DNA from: SIG454 sp045578465 | Lineage (GTDB): Bacteria; Bacillota; Clostridia; Monoglobales; Monoglobaceae | DNA length: 64,000 nucleotides | Direction of reading: 5' to 3' | Assembly: GCA_045578465.1 (NCBI GenBank) | Contig: JAZNKJ010000030.1 | Location: forward strand, 1-64,000 | Shown: one piece after another, positions 27,279 to 35,240 of the stretch | How the letters are laid out: every line of letters starts with the position of its first letter | How positions within the stretch are numbered: the stretch's first letter is position 1 | Made by a program: the position numbers and the translations under genes | The notes under the pieces: generated by a model | What the model saw: the letters and a program-made list of their open reading frames with translations, nothing else | What the model was told of the DNA's origin: nothing | Database searches by the model: none

Positions 27279-28358
27279 TTGAAAATCAATAAGAGAAAAC
27301 TGTTGTTTGCCGTAACAGGCCTGATTATAGCTGGGATTTTAATATTTAACATTCCTGGAATCTACGACTTTTTTATGTATTCAGACCACGAAGAAGTACA
27401 GACTTTAATTGGCGGGGACTATCATCTCGAAAGATATGAAGACGGAATGCTTGCCTATAACAATAACGAAATTTCCTTTGTTTCGGATAAGGGCGAGGTT
27501 AAATGGAATGTTGCGGTTAAGTCTGCAACCCCAAAGGTATATGTTGAGGATAAGTTCATTCTCCTTGCGGATTTAAGCGGAACGAACGCCTATCTCTATG
27601 AGGGGAAAAACCTCAGAACTACCATAAAAGCCAAAGAAGAAATCTTTGCGGCGGCCCTTGACCCAAATGGAAAAGTTGCTCTTGCAACAAAGGCAAAAGG
27701 ATATAAAGGCGGCGTAACCGTTTATAATAAAAACGGGGAGAGCGAATATGTTTTCGGAAGCGGAAACGGCTATATAAGCGCCCTTGATATAAGAAAAGAT
27801 AAGTTTGTTATCTCTCAGATTTCTGCCAAAGACGATGCAATTTATTCAACGGTTGCCTTGGTTGATTGGACGGATAATGAGGAGAAAATCTGCGAAACAA
27901 AGGCCGAGGAAATGATTTTTGATATAAAGTTTTTGTCAAACGGAGACTTCGTTGCCGTTTCCGATAAAAGCCTTAGTGGCTACGGCAGACGAGGAGAAAT
28001 TGACTATACCGTAAGCTATAACGGACGGGAGCTTAAAAACTATAACATTGAAAGCGACGACAATATGGTATTTTGTTTCAGCGGAGACAGAAACGACAGC
28101 GTTATAGAAAGCTATTCAAGACGGGGAAAGCTCCGTGGAACAAGAAGTGAAAGCGAAACGGTTTCAAATGTTGATGCCTGTGGCGAGGCGATTTTAATCA
28201 GCAGTATGCGAAACATAAAAAGGGTATATCCCGACGGAGACTCTGACGATGCGGTAACCTCACTCCACGATGTAAGAAGAATAAAGCTTTTTAAAAACCG
28301 CAGGTATGCTTTCGTAACAGGAAACAGCTCTGCAACGGTGGTTAAAGTCAAGAATTAG
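27279..28358 (+). CDS. Membrane-anchored beta-rich protein, DUF5711-like
   Basis: 359 residues. The start is a TTG at 27279, placed 8 bases after AAGGAGG; the GTG at 27270 overlaps that site. One N-terminal membrane anchor (about residues 8-28) is followed by a long extracytoplasmic region of repeating beta-strand units (GGDYHLERYEDGMLAYNNN, VALATKAKGYKGGVTVYNK, DFVAVSDKSLSGYGRRGEI). This suggests a beta-propeller, as in DUF5711 proteins of Clostridia. The function is unknown. It is the last gene of the cluster. Confidence 0.6.
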   Translation: MKINKRKLLFAVTGLIIAGILIFNIPGIYDFFMYSDHEEVQTLIGGDYHLERYEDGMLAYNNNEISFVSDKGEVKWNVAVKSATPKVYVEDKFILLADLSGTNAYLYEGKNLRTTIKAKEEIFAAALDPNGKVALATKAKGYKGGVTVYNKNGESEYVFGSGNGYISALDIRKDKFVISQISAKDDAIYSTVALVDWTDNEEKICETKAEEMIFDIKFLSNGDFVAVSDKSLSGYGRRGEIDYTVSYNGRELKNYNIESDDNMVFCFSGDRNDSVIESYSRRGKLRGTRSESETVSNVDACGEAILISSMRNIKRVYPDGDSDDAVTSLHDVRRIKLFKNRRYAFVTGNSSATVVKVKN

Positions 28359-28452
28359 GGATATAAAAACACAAGAAACCCTCGGAATTGGGGGCAACTT
28401 TTAGCAGAATAAATAAAATTATGCCTGATTGGGAAAATTTTAACAAAAACTC

Positions 28453-28481
28453 TTGATAAATTTTCCTAAATAGAGTAAAAT
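28453..28481 (+). promoter_or_regulatory. Promoter of pgk-tpiA(-gpmI)
   Basis: TTGATA (28453-28458), 17-base spacer, TAAAAT (28476-28481), 49 bases before pgk. Confidence 0.75.
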
Positions 28482-28529
28482 ATATCTTGTGTGTAAATAA
28501 TTTAATTTATATAAATGGAGGAATCTAAA

Positions 28530-29720
28530 ATGAACAAAAAAACAGTAGACGATATTATGGCAAAGGGCAAACGCGTCCTTGTTCGTTGCGACTTTAATGT
28601 TCCGATTAAAGACGGCAAAATCACAGACGAAACAAGAATTATCGGTGCGCTTCCAACAATCAAGAAGCTTATCGATGACGGCGCAAAGGTTATCCTTTGT
28701 TCACATATGGGTAAACCAAAGGGCGAACCAAAGCCAGAGCTTTCTCTCGCTCCTGTTGCAAAGAGCCTCAGCGCTCATTTAGGCAAGGAAGTTATCTTTG
28801 CGGCTGATGACAATGTTGTTGGCGAAAATGCAAAGGCTGCTGTTGCCGCTATGAATGACGGCGATGTTGTTCTTCTTGAAAACACAAGATACAGAGCAGA
28901 AGAAACAAAGAATGTTGACGAATTTTCTCAGGAACTCGCTTCTCTTGCTGATATCTTCGTAAACGACGCATTTGGAACAGCTCACAGAGCTCACTGCTCT
29001 AATGTTGGCGTAACAAAGTATATTGATACTGCTGTTGGCGGGTACCTTATCAATAAGGAAATCGAATACTTAGGAAACGCAGTTAATAATCCTGTTAGAC
29101 CACTCGTTGCAGTTTTAGGTGGCTCTAAGGTTTCATCTAAGATTTCTGTTATCAATAACCTTTTAGAAAAGGTTGACACTCTTATTATCGGCGGCGGTAT
29201 GGCATATACATTTATGAACGCTCTCGGCGAAGAAGTTGGCGATTCTCTTTTAGAAGCAGATTATCTTGAATATGCAAGAGAAATGATGAAGAAGGCAGAA
29301 GAAAAGGGCGTTAAGCTCTTAATCCCAGTTGACACTGTTGTTGCAAAAGACTTTGACAACGACGCTGAAAGCAAGACAGTTGCTCGTGGCGGAATTGAAA
29401 AAGGCTGGCAGGGTCTTGATATCGGCGAAAAGACAATCGCTCTTTATAAGGACGCTTTAAAGGACGCAAAAACAGTTGTTTGGAACGGACCTATGGGCGT
29501 ATTCGAAATGCCAAACTTTGCAAAGGGAACAAATGCAATCGCTTTAATGCTTGCTGACCTTGATGCAACAACAATCATCGGCGGCGGCGACAGCGTTGCT
29601 GCTGTTAACCAGGCAGGACTTGGGGATAAGATGAGCCACATTTCAACAGGCGGCGGTGCTTCCCTCGAATTCTTAGAAGGCAAAGACCTTCCGGGTATTG
29701 TTGCTCTTAACGATAAATAA
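28530..29720 (+). CDS. pgk: Phosphoglycerate kinase
   Basis: 396 residues; transfers phosphate from 1,3-bisphosphoglycerate to ADP. Signatures are KRVLVRCDFNVPIKDGKIT, LCSHMGKPKGEP, VLGGSKVSSKI, GGGMAYTFM and the nucleotide loop IGGGDSVAAVNQAG. The start ATG 28530 has GGAGGAA upstream; the in-frame ATG at 28515 precedes the ribosome site. The codon choice (AAG, GTT, CTT) looks like that of a highly expressed gene. gapA is not adjacent. Confidence 0.98.
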   Translation: MNKKTVDDIMAKGKRVLVRCDFNVPIKDGKITDETRIIGALPTIKKLIDDGAKVILCSHMGKPKGEPKPELSLAPVAKSLSAHLGKEVIFAADDNVVGENAKAAVAAMNDGDVVLLENTRYRAEETKNVDEFSQELASLADIFVNDAFGTAHRAHCSNVGVTKYIDTAVGGYLINKEIEYLGNAVNNPVRPLVAVLGGSKVSSKISVINNLLEKVDTLIIGGGMAYTFMNALGEEVGDSLLEADYLEYAREMMKKAEEKGVKLLIPVDTVVAKDFDNDAESKTVARGGIEKGWQGLDIGEKTIALYKDALKDAKTVVWNGPMGVFEMPNFAKGTNAIALMLADLDATTIIGGGDSVAAVNQAGLGDKMSHISTGGGASLEFLEGKDLPGIVALNDK

Positions 29721-29744
29721 TTTTTGAATAAGGAGATACAGAAG

Positions 29745-30497
29745 ATGGGAAAATATATTATTGCAGGTAACTGGAAAATGAATAAGTTACCAAGTGAAAC
29801 TTATGATTTTGTTAAAGAGGTTGCAAAAGTAACAGAAGGCGCAAAATGTGAAGTTGTTTGCTGCACACCTTATGTTTGTCTTGCTGAAGCTGTTCGTGCT
29901 GCAAAGGACACACATGTTAAAATCGGTGCTGAAAACCTTCATTTTGAAGATAAGGGCGCATTCACAGGCGAAGTTAGTGCGGATATGTTACTTGATTTAG
30001 GGGTAGACTATGTTATAATCGGTCACTCTGAAAGAAGACAGTATTTTGCTGAAACTGATGAAACAGTTAACCTTAAAACTAAGAAGGCTCTCGAAAAAGG
30101 CCTTATCCCAATCGTTTGCGTTGGTGAAAGTCTTGAAGAAAGAGAAGCTGGAATTACAATGGATTTAATCGCAATCCAGACAAAGAAAGCTTTTGCCGGC
30201 ATCAGCGAAGAAGATGCAAAGAAAGTTGTTGTTGCTTATGAACCAATCTGGGCAATCGGCACAGGTAAAACTGCAACAGCTGATCAGGCACAGGAAGTTT
30301 GCAAAGGCATCAGAGACATCCTCGCTGACCTTTACAGCAAGAAAGCCGCTAAGGAAATAACAATCCAGTATGGCGGAAGTATGAACGATGCTAACGCGGC
30401 GGAACTTCTCTCTAAGAAAGACATCGACGGCGGTTTAATCGGTGGTGCAAGCTTAGTTGCTGACAAGTTCGCAGTAATCGTTAAGGCTGCAAAATAA
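29745..30497 (+). CDS. tpiA: Triose-phosphate isomerase
   Basis: 250 residues. Active-site Lys is in AGNWKMNK, His in IIGHSERRQYF, Glu in AYEPIWAIGTGKTAT, and phosphate-binding GGSMNDANA near the end. ATG 29745 follows AGGAGATACAGAAG; the ORF extension upstream has no ribosome site. Confidence 0.98.
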   Translation: MGKYIIAGNWKMNKLPSETYDFVKEVAKVTEGAKCEVVCCTPYVCLAEAVRAAKDTHVKIGAENLHFEDKGAFTGEVSADMLLDLGVDYVIIGHSERRQYFAETDETVNLKTKKALEKGLIPIVCVGESLEEREAGITMDLIAIQTKKAFAGISEEDAKKVVVAYEPIWAIGTGKTATADQAQEVCKGIRDILADLYSKKAAKEITIQYGGSMNDANAAELLSKKDIDGGLIGGASLVADKFAVIVKAAK

Positions 30498-30513
30498 ACA
30501 AACCAAAACGAAA

Positions 30514-30538
30514 GAGGCGAACCCGAAAAGTTCGCCTC
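30514..30538 (+). other. Intergenic hairpin between tpiA and gpmI
   Basis: GAGGCGAAC (30514-30522) pairs with GTTCGCCTC (30530-30538). No T run follows, so it is more likely an mRNA processing/stability hairpin than a terminator. Confidence 0.55.
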
Positions 30539-30560
30539 AATTTATGAAAGGACAAAATCT

Positions 30561-32087
30561 ATGAAAAAACCTTATGCTTTAATCATAATGGACGGCTTTG
30601 GAGTAAACGAGCGTGAATTGGGTAATGCCATAAAGTCTGCAAAAACTCCAAATATCGATAAGCTTATGGCGTCTTGCCCTAACACTGTTATTCACGCATC
30701 AGGTATGGATGTTGGTCTCCCTGAGGGACAGATGGGTAACTCAGAGGTAGGGCATACAAATATCGGTGCAGGAAGAATTGTTTATCAGGAGCTTACAAGA
30801 ATAACAAAGTCAATAAATGACGGAGATTTCTTCGAGAATGAAGTGCTACTTGAAGCAGTTGAAAACTGCAAGAAAAACGGCTCTGCCCTTCATCTTATGG
30901 GCCTTTTATCAAGCGGTGGTGTGCATAGCCATAACACTCATTTATACGGCCTTTTGGACCTTGCCAAGAAAAACGGCTTAAAGGATGTCTTTGTTCATTG
31001 CTTCTTAGATGGGAGAGATGTTCCACCGTCATCAGGGGCAGACTTTGCATCAGAGTTTGTTGAAAAAATCCGTGAAAAGGAAATCGGCAAGATTGCAACG
31101 GTTATGGGAAGATACTATGCAATGGATAGAGATAACCGTTGGGAAAGAGTTGAAAAAGCTTATAATGCAATGGTTTTAGGCGAAGGAAACTATGATACTT
31201 CCGCAGTTTCCGCTATCCAGAAATCATATAACGAAGATGTTACAGACGAGTTTGTTGTTCCAACAGTTATAACAGACGAAAATGGCGCACCTCTCGGCAA
31301 AATTAAGGAAAACGACAGCGTTATTTTCTTTAATTTCCGCCCTGACCGCGCAAGAGAAATAACAAGAACAATCGTTGACGAGGCTTTTGAAGGCTTTAAG
31401 AGAGATTTCTTTAAGACATACTTTGTTTGTATGACACAGTATGATGCGTCTATGCCAAATGTCAATGTTGCATTTAAGCCACAGACCTTAGAGAATACTT
31501 TCGGCGAATATATAAGCAAAAAGGGGTTAAGACAGCTTCGAATTGCGGAAACTGAAAAGTATGCCCATGTAACATTCTTCTTCAACGGTGGCGTTGAAAA
31601 GGAATATGACGGGGAAGACAGAGCGCTTATAAACTCTCCAAAGGTTGCAACCTATGACCTCCAGCCTGAAATGAGCGCAATCGAGGTAACAGACGAGGTT
31701 GTTAAGAGAATAGAAAGCGGAGATTATGATGTTATAGTCTTAAACTTTGCAAACTGCGATATGGTTGGTCATACAGGGGTTTTTGAGGCGGCGGTTAAAG
31801 CCGTTGAAACAGTTGATACCTGCCTTGGAAGAACTGTTGATGCAATCGAAAAAATGGGTGGCGTAGCCCTCATTACAGCCGACCACGGCAACGCAGACCA
31901 GATGATTGATTATGACACAAACGGCGCATTCACAGCGCATACAACAAATGTTGTTCCTCTTATTTTAGTAGGAGAGGACAAAAAGTTAAAGCAGGGCAGA
32001 CTTGCTGACCTTGCTCCGACAATGCTTGACCTTATGGGCCTACCTAAGCCAGAGGAAATGACAGGCGAAAGCTTAATTGCTGAGTAA
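30561..32087 (+). CDS. gpmI: 2,3-bisphosphoglycerate-independent phosphoglycerate mutase
   Basis: 508 residues, alkaline-phosphatase superfamily. MDGFGVNERELGNA gives the first metal Asp. The catalytic Ser is in MGNSEVGHTNIGAGR. HCFLDGRDVPPSS and the metal ligands in NFANCDMVGHTG and ITADHGNADQM are present. Third glycolytic gene of the cluster. Confidence 0.97.
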   Translation: MKKPYALIIMDGFGVNERELGNAIKSAKTPNIDKLMASCPNTVIHASGMDVGLPEGQMGNSEVGHTNIGAGRIVYQELTRITKSINDGDFFENEVLLEAVENCKKNGSALHLMGLLSSGGVHSHNTHLYGLLDLAKKNGLKDVFVHCFLDGRDVPPSSGADFASEFVEKIREKEIGKIATVMGRYYAMDRDNRWERVEKAYNAMVLGEGNYDTSAVSAIQKSYNEDVTDEFVVPTVITDENGAPLGKIKENDSVIFFNFRPDRAREITRTIVDEAFEGFKRDFFKTYFVCMTQYDASMPNVNVAFKPQTLENTFGEYISKKGLRQLRIAETEKYAHVTFFFNGGVEKEYDGEDRALINSPKVATYDLQPEMSAIEVTDEVVKRIESGDYDVIVLNFANCDMVGHTGVFEAAVKAVETVDTCLGRTVDAIEKMGGVALITADHGNADQMIDYDTNGAFTAHTTNVVPLILVGEDKKLKQGRLADLAPTMLDLMGLPKPEEMTGESLIAE

Positions 32088-32114
32088 AATAAATTCAGAA
32101 AAAATTAAATAAGA

Positions 32115-32301
32115 CATGTTGTCATCAATGGTAGATAATCTGCCTGAGATAGAAGGAAGACGGTTAGAATCCGTAACTGTACCCACAGCTGTATTTGTAT
32201 GAGAGATATTGTCGCGACGAAAGTCGGCCACTTAAAGGGAAGGTAGACGATATTTCGCAGGCTCACGCCCTATTACATAAGTCAGAAGACTTGGCAATAT
32301 G
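32115..32301 (+). ncRNA. Cobalamin (adenosylcobalamin-class) riboswitch aptamer
   Basis: The class core is recognisable: GGTTAGAATCCGTAACTGT, then CCACAGCTGTA, then GGCCACTTAAAGGGAAGG, and AGTCAGAAGACTTGGC (B12-box type) at the 3' side. A 9-bp closing stem can be drawn between CATGTTGTC (32115-32123) and GGCAATATG (32293-32301). It fills the 306-base gap after gpmI. Cobalamin riboswitches usually switch genes off when B12 is plentiful, which fits the terminator that follows. Subclass cannot be settled by eye. Confidence 0.9.
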
Positions 32302-32332
32302 CGAGTGCAAAAGCACAATATAAAAAAGACAT

Positions 32333-32371
32333 AAAAGTCGCAGTAACTTAGGGTATAACTGCGACTTTTTT
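32333..32371 (+). terminator. Riboswitch expression platform (terminator)
   Basis: AAAAGTCGCAGT (32333-32344) pairs with ACTGCGACTTTT (32358-32369), with a T run. It is placed 23 bases before the surface-protein start, so control is by premature termination. Another GTCGC within the aptamer (32211-32215) could take part in alternative pairing. Confidence 0.85.
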
Positions 32372-32393
32372 ATGTGAAAAGGAGAAATTCAAA

Positions 32394-34265
32394 ATGACAA
32401 GAAAAATTTTGGCAGTAGTGCTATCATTTATGTTAGTGCTCTCTTCTGTAGGGGTATTTGCAGAAGAAATTTCAAACGGAGAAGCTATACAGGATGTAAT
32501 AGAAGACACAACAGAGGATATCCTCGGGGATGAAACCACAAGCGACGAAACCACAGGCGATGACACCACAGGCGGCGATACTACAGGAGATGACACCACA
32601 GGAGATGACACAACAGGCGACGACACCACAGGAGATGACACAACGGATGGCGACACCACCGAAGATGACACAACGGATGGCGACACCACCGAAGATGGCA
32701 ACTCTGATGTTCTTGTAAGCGAAGAAATGGTGGCGCTAAGAGATGCTATCGCGGAAAGAATCAAGGACACAGCTGACGGCTGGACTGCCGTTGATATGAT
32801 GCTTTATGAAAAGATTGAGGGAACAGCGGCAAGTATGCCCGATGAAACAAAGGAAGAAATAATTGCGGCTTATATAGAAGAGGCCACAAGAGTTGATGAA
32901 GAAAACCCTGTAACAGTATCAGACAGAGCAAGAATTGAAATTGTTCTTAAAGCGTTAGGAATAGACAGCAGTGAGCTTTATAAAGAAGGAAGCAAAAAAG
33001 CATTTGATAACGCAAAAGCTCTTCGAAAGGCAGATGTAACATCAAGCGGACATTATGCAGCACCATACATACTTCTTGCAAATCTTCAAGGCAATTTAGA
33101 CCTTGCTGATGAGCAGATTGAAACTCTTATCGAATTGCTTTATGCAAACTGCCAAAGCGGAACATTCGGCTATGAATGGGACGGGGTTTCATATCCTGAC
33201 TATGACACAGCAAGCACAGTCATAACTGCGCTTGTATCAATGGACAATGAGAACGAGATGGCGCAGGAAATGATAGATGCGGTAAAGAATAGCCTTAGAG
33301 AAAATATTATGGAATCTGGCTCATTCGGAAGTGCAAACACAGACGCTATGGTAATAATAAGCTGGATTACTATGGGGGAAAACCCTGCGGACTTAAAGCA
33401 TCCGGAAAGCGGAAATAGTGTAGTCGACGGACTTTTAACCTATGTTAATGAAACAAACGACGGCTTTACATTCTGGGGAGAAGAAAACTATCTTGCCACA
33501 GAGCAGGCATTCAGAGCATTGGTTGCAATGTCGTTATACGACGATGAAGCCTATAACATATATGATTTTTCTGACAATGAAACGGTGCACGGCGGAGAAA
33601 AACCAAAGCGTCCATCAGGCGGTGGCGGAAGTCGATATGAGGAACCTGACGAAGAGAAACAGGAAGAACAGCAGACAGAAACACAGAAAGAGCCTGAAAA
33701 TACAGACAATAAGGAACAGGAAAAACCTCTTGCTCCCGTAGAATTTTCCGATACAAAAGGTCATTGGGGAAGCGATGCTATTGAATATGTAGCAAGCAGA
33801 GGAATTATGAAAGGCGTTGCGGATAAGTCTTTCGCTCCTGATACCAAGATTACCCGCGCGGAAGTTATCGTTATGCTCCACAGATTAGCAGGAGAAGAAA
33901 CCCTGGAAAAAGAAGTTTCATTTATGGATGTTATGGATGACAGCTGGTTTAAAAATGCGGTTATCTGGGCAAACGAAATGGGTATTGCAAAAGGTAACGG
34001 AGATGGAACTTTTGGTGCCGGGGATGAAATAAACAGAGAACAGTTTATTGTTTTCGCATACAGATTTGCAAATCCGTCAAAAGACGATGCCTATGCGGAA
34101 GAAATTGAAGACGCATCCCCTTGGGCATACGATGCTCTTTCCTGGGCGAAAAATAATGGGATTATAGTCGGTCGGGATAATGGAGACCTGGCTCCGCAGG
34201 CCAATATAACCAGGGCGGAAGCGGCTACAATATTTATGAGATTTTTAGAGCTTAAAGGAATTTAA
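32394..34265 (+). CDS. SLH-anchored alpha/alpha-toroid protein, candidate surface cobalamin-binding half (transcobalamin alpha-like)
   Basis: 623 residues. A signal peptide (residues 1-24, ending GVFA) is followed by a low-complexity DDTTG-type repeat spacer (about 46-102). A helical region (about 105-395) has recurring repeats such as HYAAPYILLANLQ, TFGYEWDGVSYPDYDTAST, SFGSANTDAMVIISWITMG and FTFWGEENYLATEQAFRAL. This is the signature of terpenoid-cyclase/prenyltransferase-like alpha/alpha toroids, the fold of the transcobalamin/intrinsic-factor alpha domain. A Gly/Glu-rich linker (about 402-447) leads to three SLH domains (FSDTKGHW..., FMDVMDDSW..., SPWAYDALSW...) that bind secondary cell-wall polymer. 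Behind a cobalamin riboswitch and directly before a DUF4430 lipoprotein. B12 binding is inferred from fold and regulation. Confidence 0.8.
   Translation: MTRKILAVVLSFMLVLSSVGVFAEEISNGEAIQDVIEDTTEDILGDETTSDETTGDDTTGGDTTGDDTTGDDTTGDDTTGDDTTDGDTTEDDTTDGDTTEDGNSDVLVSEEMVALRDAIAERIKDTADGWTAVDMMLYEKIEGTAASMPDETKEEIIAAYIEEATRVDEENPVTVSDRARIEIVLKALGIDSSELYKEGSKKAFDNAKALRKADVTSSGHYAAPYILLANLQGNLDLADEQIETLIELLYANCQSGTFGYEWDGVSYPDYDTASTVITALVSMDNENEMAQEMIDAVKNSLRENIMESGSFGSANTDAMVIISWITMGENPADLKHPESGNSVVDGLLTYVNETNDGFTFWGEENYLATEQAFRALVAMSLYDDEAYNIYDFSDNETVHGGEKPKRPSGGGGSRYEEPDEEKQEEQQTETQKEPENTDNKEQEKPLAPVEFSDTKGHWGSDAIEYVASRGIMKGVADKSFAPDTKITRAEVIVMLHRLAGEETLEKEVSFMDVMDDSWFKNAVIWANEMGIAKGNGDGTFGAGDEINREQFIVFAYRFANPSKDDAYAEEIEDASPWAYDALSWAKNNGIIVGRDNGDLAPQANITRAEAATIFMRFLELKGI
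32530..32697 (+). repeat. In-frame 15-base tandem repeats encoding (G/D)DTTG units
   Basis: About a dozen imperfect 15-base units of the type GATGACACCACAGGA, encoding Asp/Thr/Gly repeats between signal peptide and toroid. All changes keep the frame. Such arrays often vary in copy number between strains. The antisense ORF over this array is an artefact. Confidence 0.85.
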
Positions 34266-34266
34266 A

Positions 34267-34860
34267 ATGAAAAAGAGTAATAAGTTTTTTGCACTTTTCA
34301 TTTCCGCTTTGCTTATTATAAGCCTTTATGGCTGTGGCGGAAAAGACGAGGTTAAAAAGACGGATATAATATCGGATAAAACAGTTATTTCCAATGAAAT
34401 CGAGGACGAAAACAAAGAAGTTGAAGCTTTGGAAGAAAGTCCTAAAAAGGAAAAAGAAACTCCTTCGAAAGAAGAGGAGCAACTCGTTTGCACTCTTACG
34501 GTGGATTACAGCGACATATTTGAAGATATTTCATCCCTGAAAAAAGAGAAACAATACTTACTTTCAGAGAGCGGGATTGTTCTTTCGTTAAATGAAACTG
34601 AATTTTCCGATGGAGAAAGTGTTTTTGATGTGTTAAAGCGTGAGCTTGATAAAGCAGGGATAACTCTTAAATATTCCCAAATGCCCATAGGCAATAATGT
34701 ATATATAGAGGGCATTGATAATATTTGCGAGTTTGATTGCGGGAAAAGTTCAGGCTGGCTTTATACAGTAAATGGTGAACATCCGATGCTTTCCAGCTCA
34801 CAGTATAAGCTTAAAGCGGGAGATAGAGTTAATTTTATTTATAAAAGAAAGGCCTATTAA
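34267..34860 (+). CDS. DUF4430 lipoprotein, candidate transcobalamin beta-like half
   Basis: 197 residues. The lipoprotein signal ISLYGC has Cys23 as the likely lipid anchor. A charged Glu/Lys linker (about 38-75) is followed by a DUF4430 domain. The domain is seen in GESVFDVLKRELDKAGI, VYIEGIDNICEFDCGKSSGW, WLYTVNGEHP and YKLKAGDRVNFIYK. DUF4430 corresponds to the C-terminal beta domain of transcobalamin and intrinsic factor, which closes over B12. It starts 1 base after the upstream stop codon and is therefore in the same riboswitch-controlled operon. In animals both domains are in one chain; here they would be split between cell wall and membrane. Confidence 0.82.
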   Translation: MKKSNKFFALFISALLIISLYGCGGKDEVKKTDIISDKTVISNEIEDENKEVEALEESPKKEKETPSKEEEQLVCTLTVDYSDIFEDISSLKKEKQYLLSESGIVLSLNETEFSDGESVFDVLKRELDKAGITLKYSQMPIGNNVYIEGIDNICEFDCGKSSGWLYTVNGEHPMLSSSQYKLKAGDRVNFIYKRKAY

Positions 34861-34867
34861 ATAACAC

Positions 34868-34895
34868 AAAAAGGAGAGGCAAACCTCTCCTTTTT
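34868..34895 (+). terminator. Terminator of the riboswitch operon
   Basis: AAAAAGGAGAGG (34868-34879), loop CAAA, CCTCTCCTTTTT (34884-34895). Confidence 0.9.
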
Positions 34896-34917
34896 AGTTT
34901 TTATTTTTAAAAAATAC

Positions 34918-34946
34918 TTTACAAACGAAAAAAAGTATGATAGAAT
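34918..34946 (+). promoter_or_regulatory. Promoter of tRNA-Ala
   Basis: TTTACA (34918-34923), 17-base spacer, TAGAAT (34941-34946), 12 bases before the tRNA. Confidence 0.7.
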
Positions 34947-34958
34947 ATATTTTGTTGT

Positions 34959-35034
34959 GGGGGTATAGCTCAGTTGGGAGAGCACCTGCCTTGCAAGCAG
35001 GGGGTCAAGAGTTCGACTCTCTTTATCTCCACCA
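34959..35034 (+). tRNA. tRNA-Ala (anticodon TGC)
   Basis: 76 bases with encoded CCA (35032-35034). The acceptor GGGGGTA pairs with TATCTCC (two G.T pairs). The anticodon loop is CTTGCAA and the T loop is TTCGACT. Confidence 0.97.
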
Positions 35035-35036
35035 CG

Positions 35037-35069
35037 TCGAAGCAAAGTTCGCTTTGCTTCGATTTTTTT
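35037..35069 (+). terminator. Terminator of tRNA-Ala
   Basis: TCGAAGCAAAG (35037-35047), TTCG loop, CTTTGCTTCGA (35052-35062), then seven T. Confidence 0.92.
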
Positions 35070-35103
35070 ATACAAAAAATCATACGCTCGCTTCCTTGCG
35101 TCT

Positions 35104-35174
35104 CCTTTTTCGCAAAAAGGCACGCTCGGTTTACCTGCTCATTTGTAAACGCATTCGCGACGGTTCTCTGTCGC
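35104..35174. other. Run of three short stem-loops after tRNA-Ala
   Basis: CCTTTTT/AAAAAGG (35104-35120), GTTTAC/GTAAAC (35129-35150) and GCGAC/GTCGC (35157-35174) follow each other. The stretch is visibly more G+C-rich than its flanks. No promoter or conserved ORF is apparent. It could be a degenerate repeat or a structured RNA. Confidence 0.3.
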
Positions 35175-35210
35175 TACCACCTTTTTGCGATAGAGCATGT
35201 GCTTACCTAA

Positions 35211-35237
35211 AAAGACCTGCCAATTCGGCAGGTCTTT
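35211..35237. terminator. Terminator downstream of DHHW gene
   Basis: AAAGACCTGCC (35211-35221) pairs with GGCAGGTCTTT (35227-35237). The minus strand continues into a T run, fitting the end of the MBOAT-DHHW operon. Confidence 0.85.
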
Positions 35238-35240
35238 ATT

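Noticed and set aside
32348..32770. Antisense ORF rich in Val-Ser-Ser repeats
   Set aside because: It is only the complement of the DDTTG repeat array and has no ribosome site.
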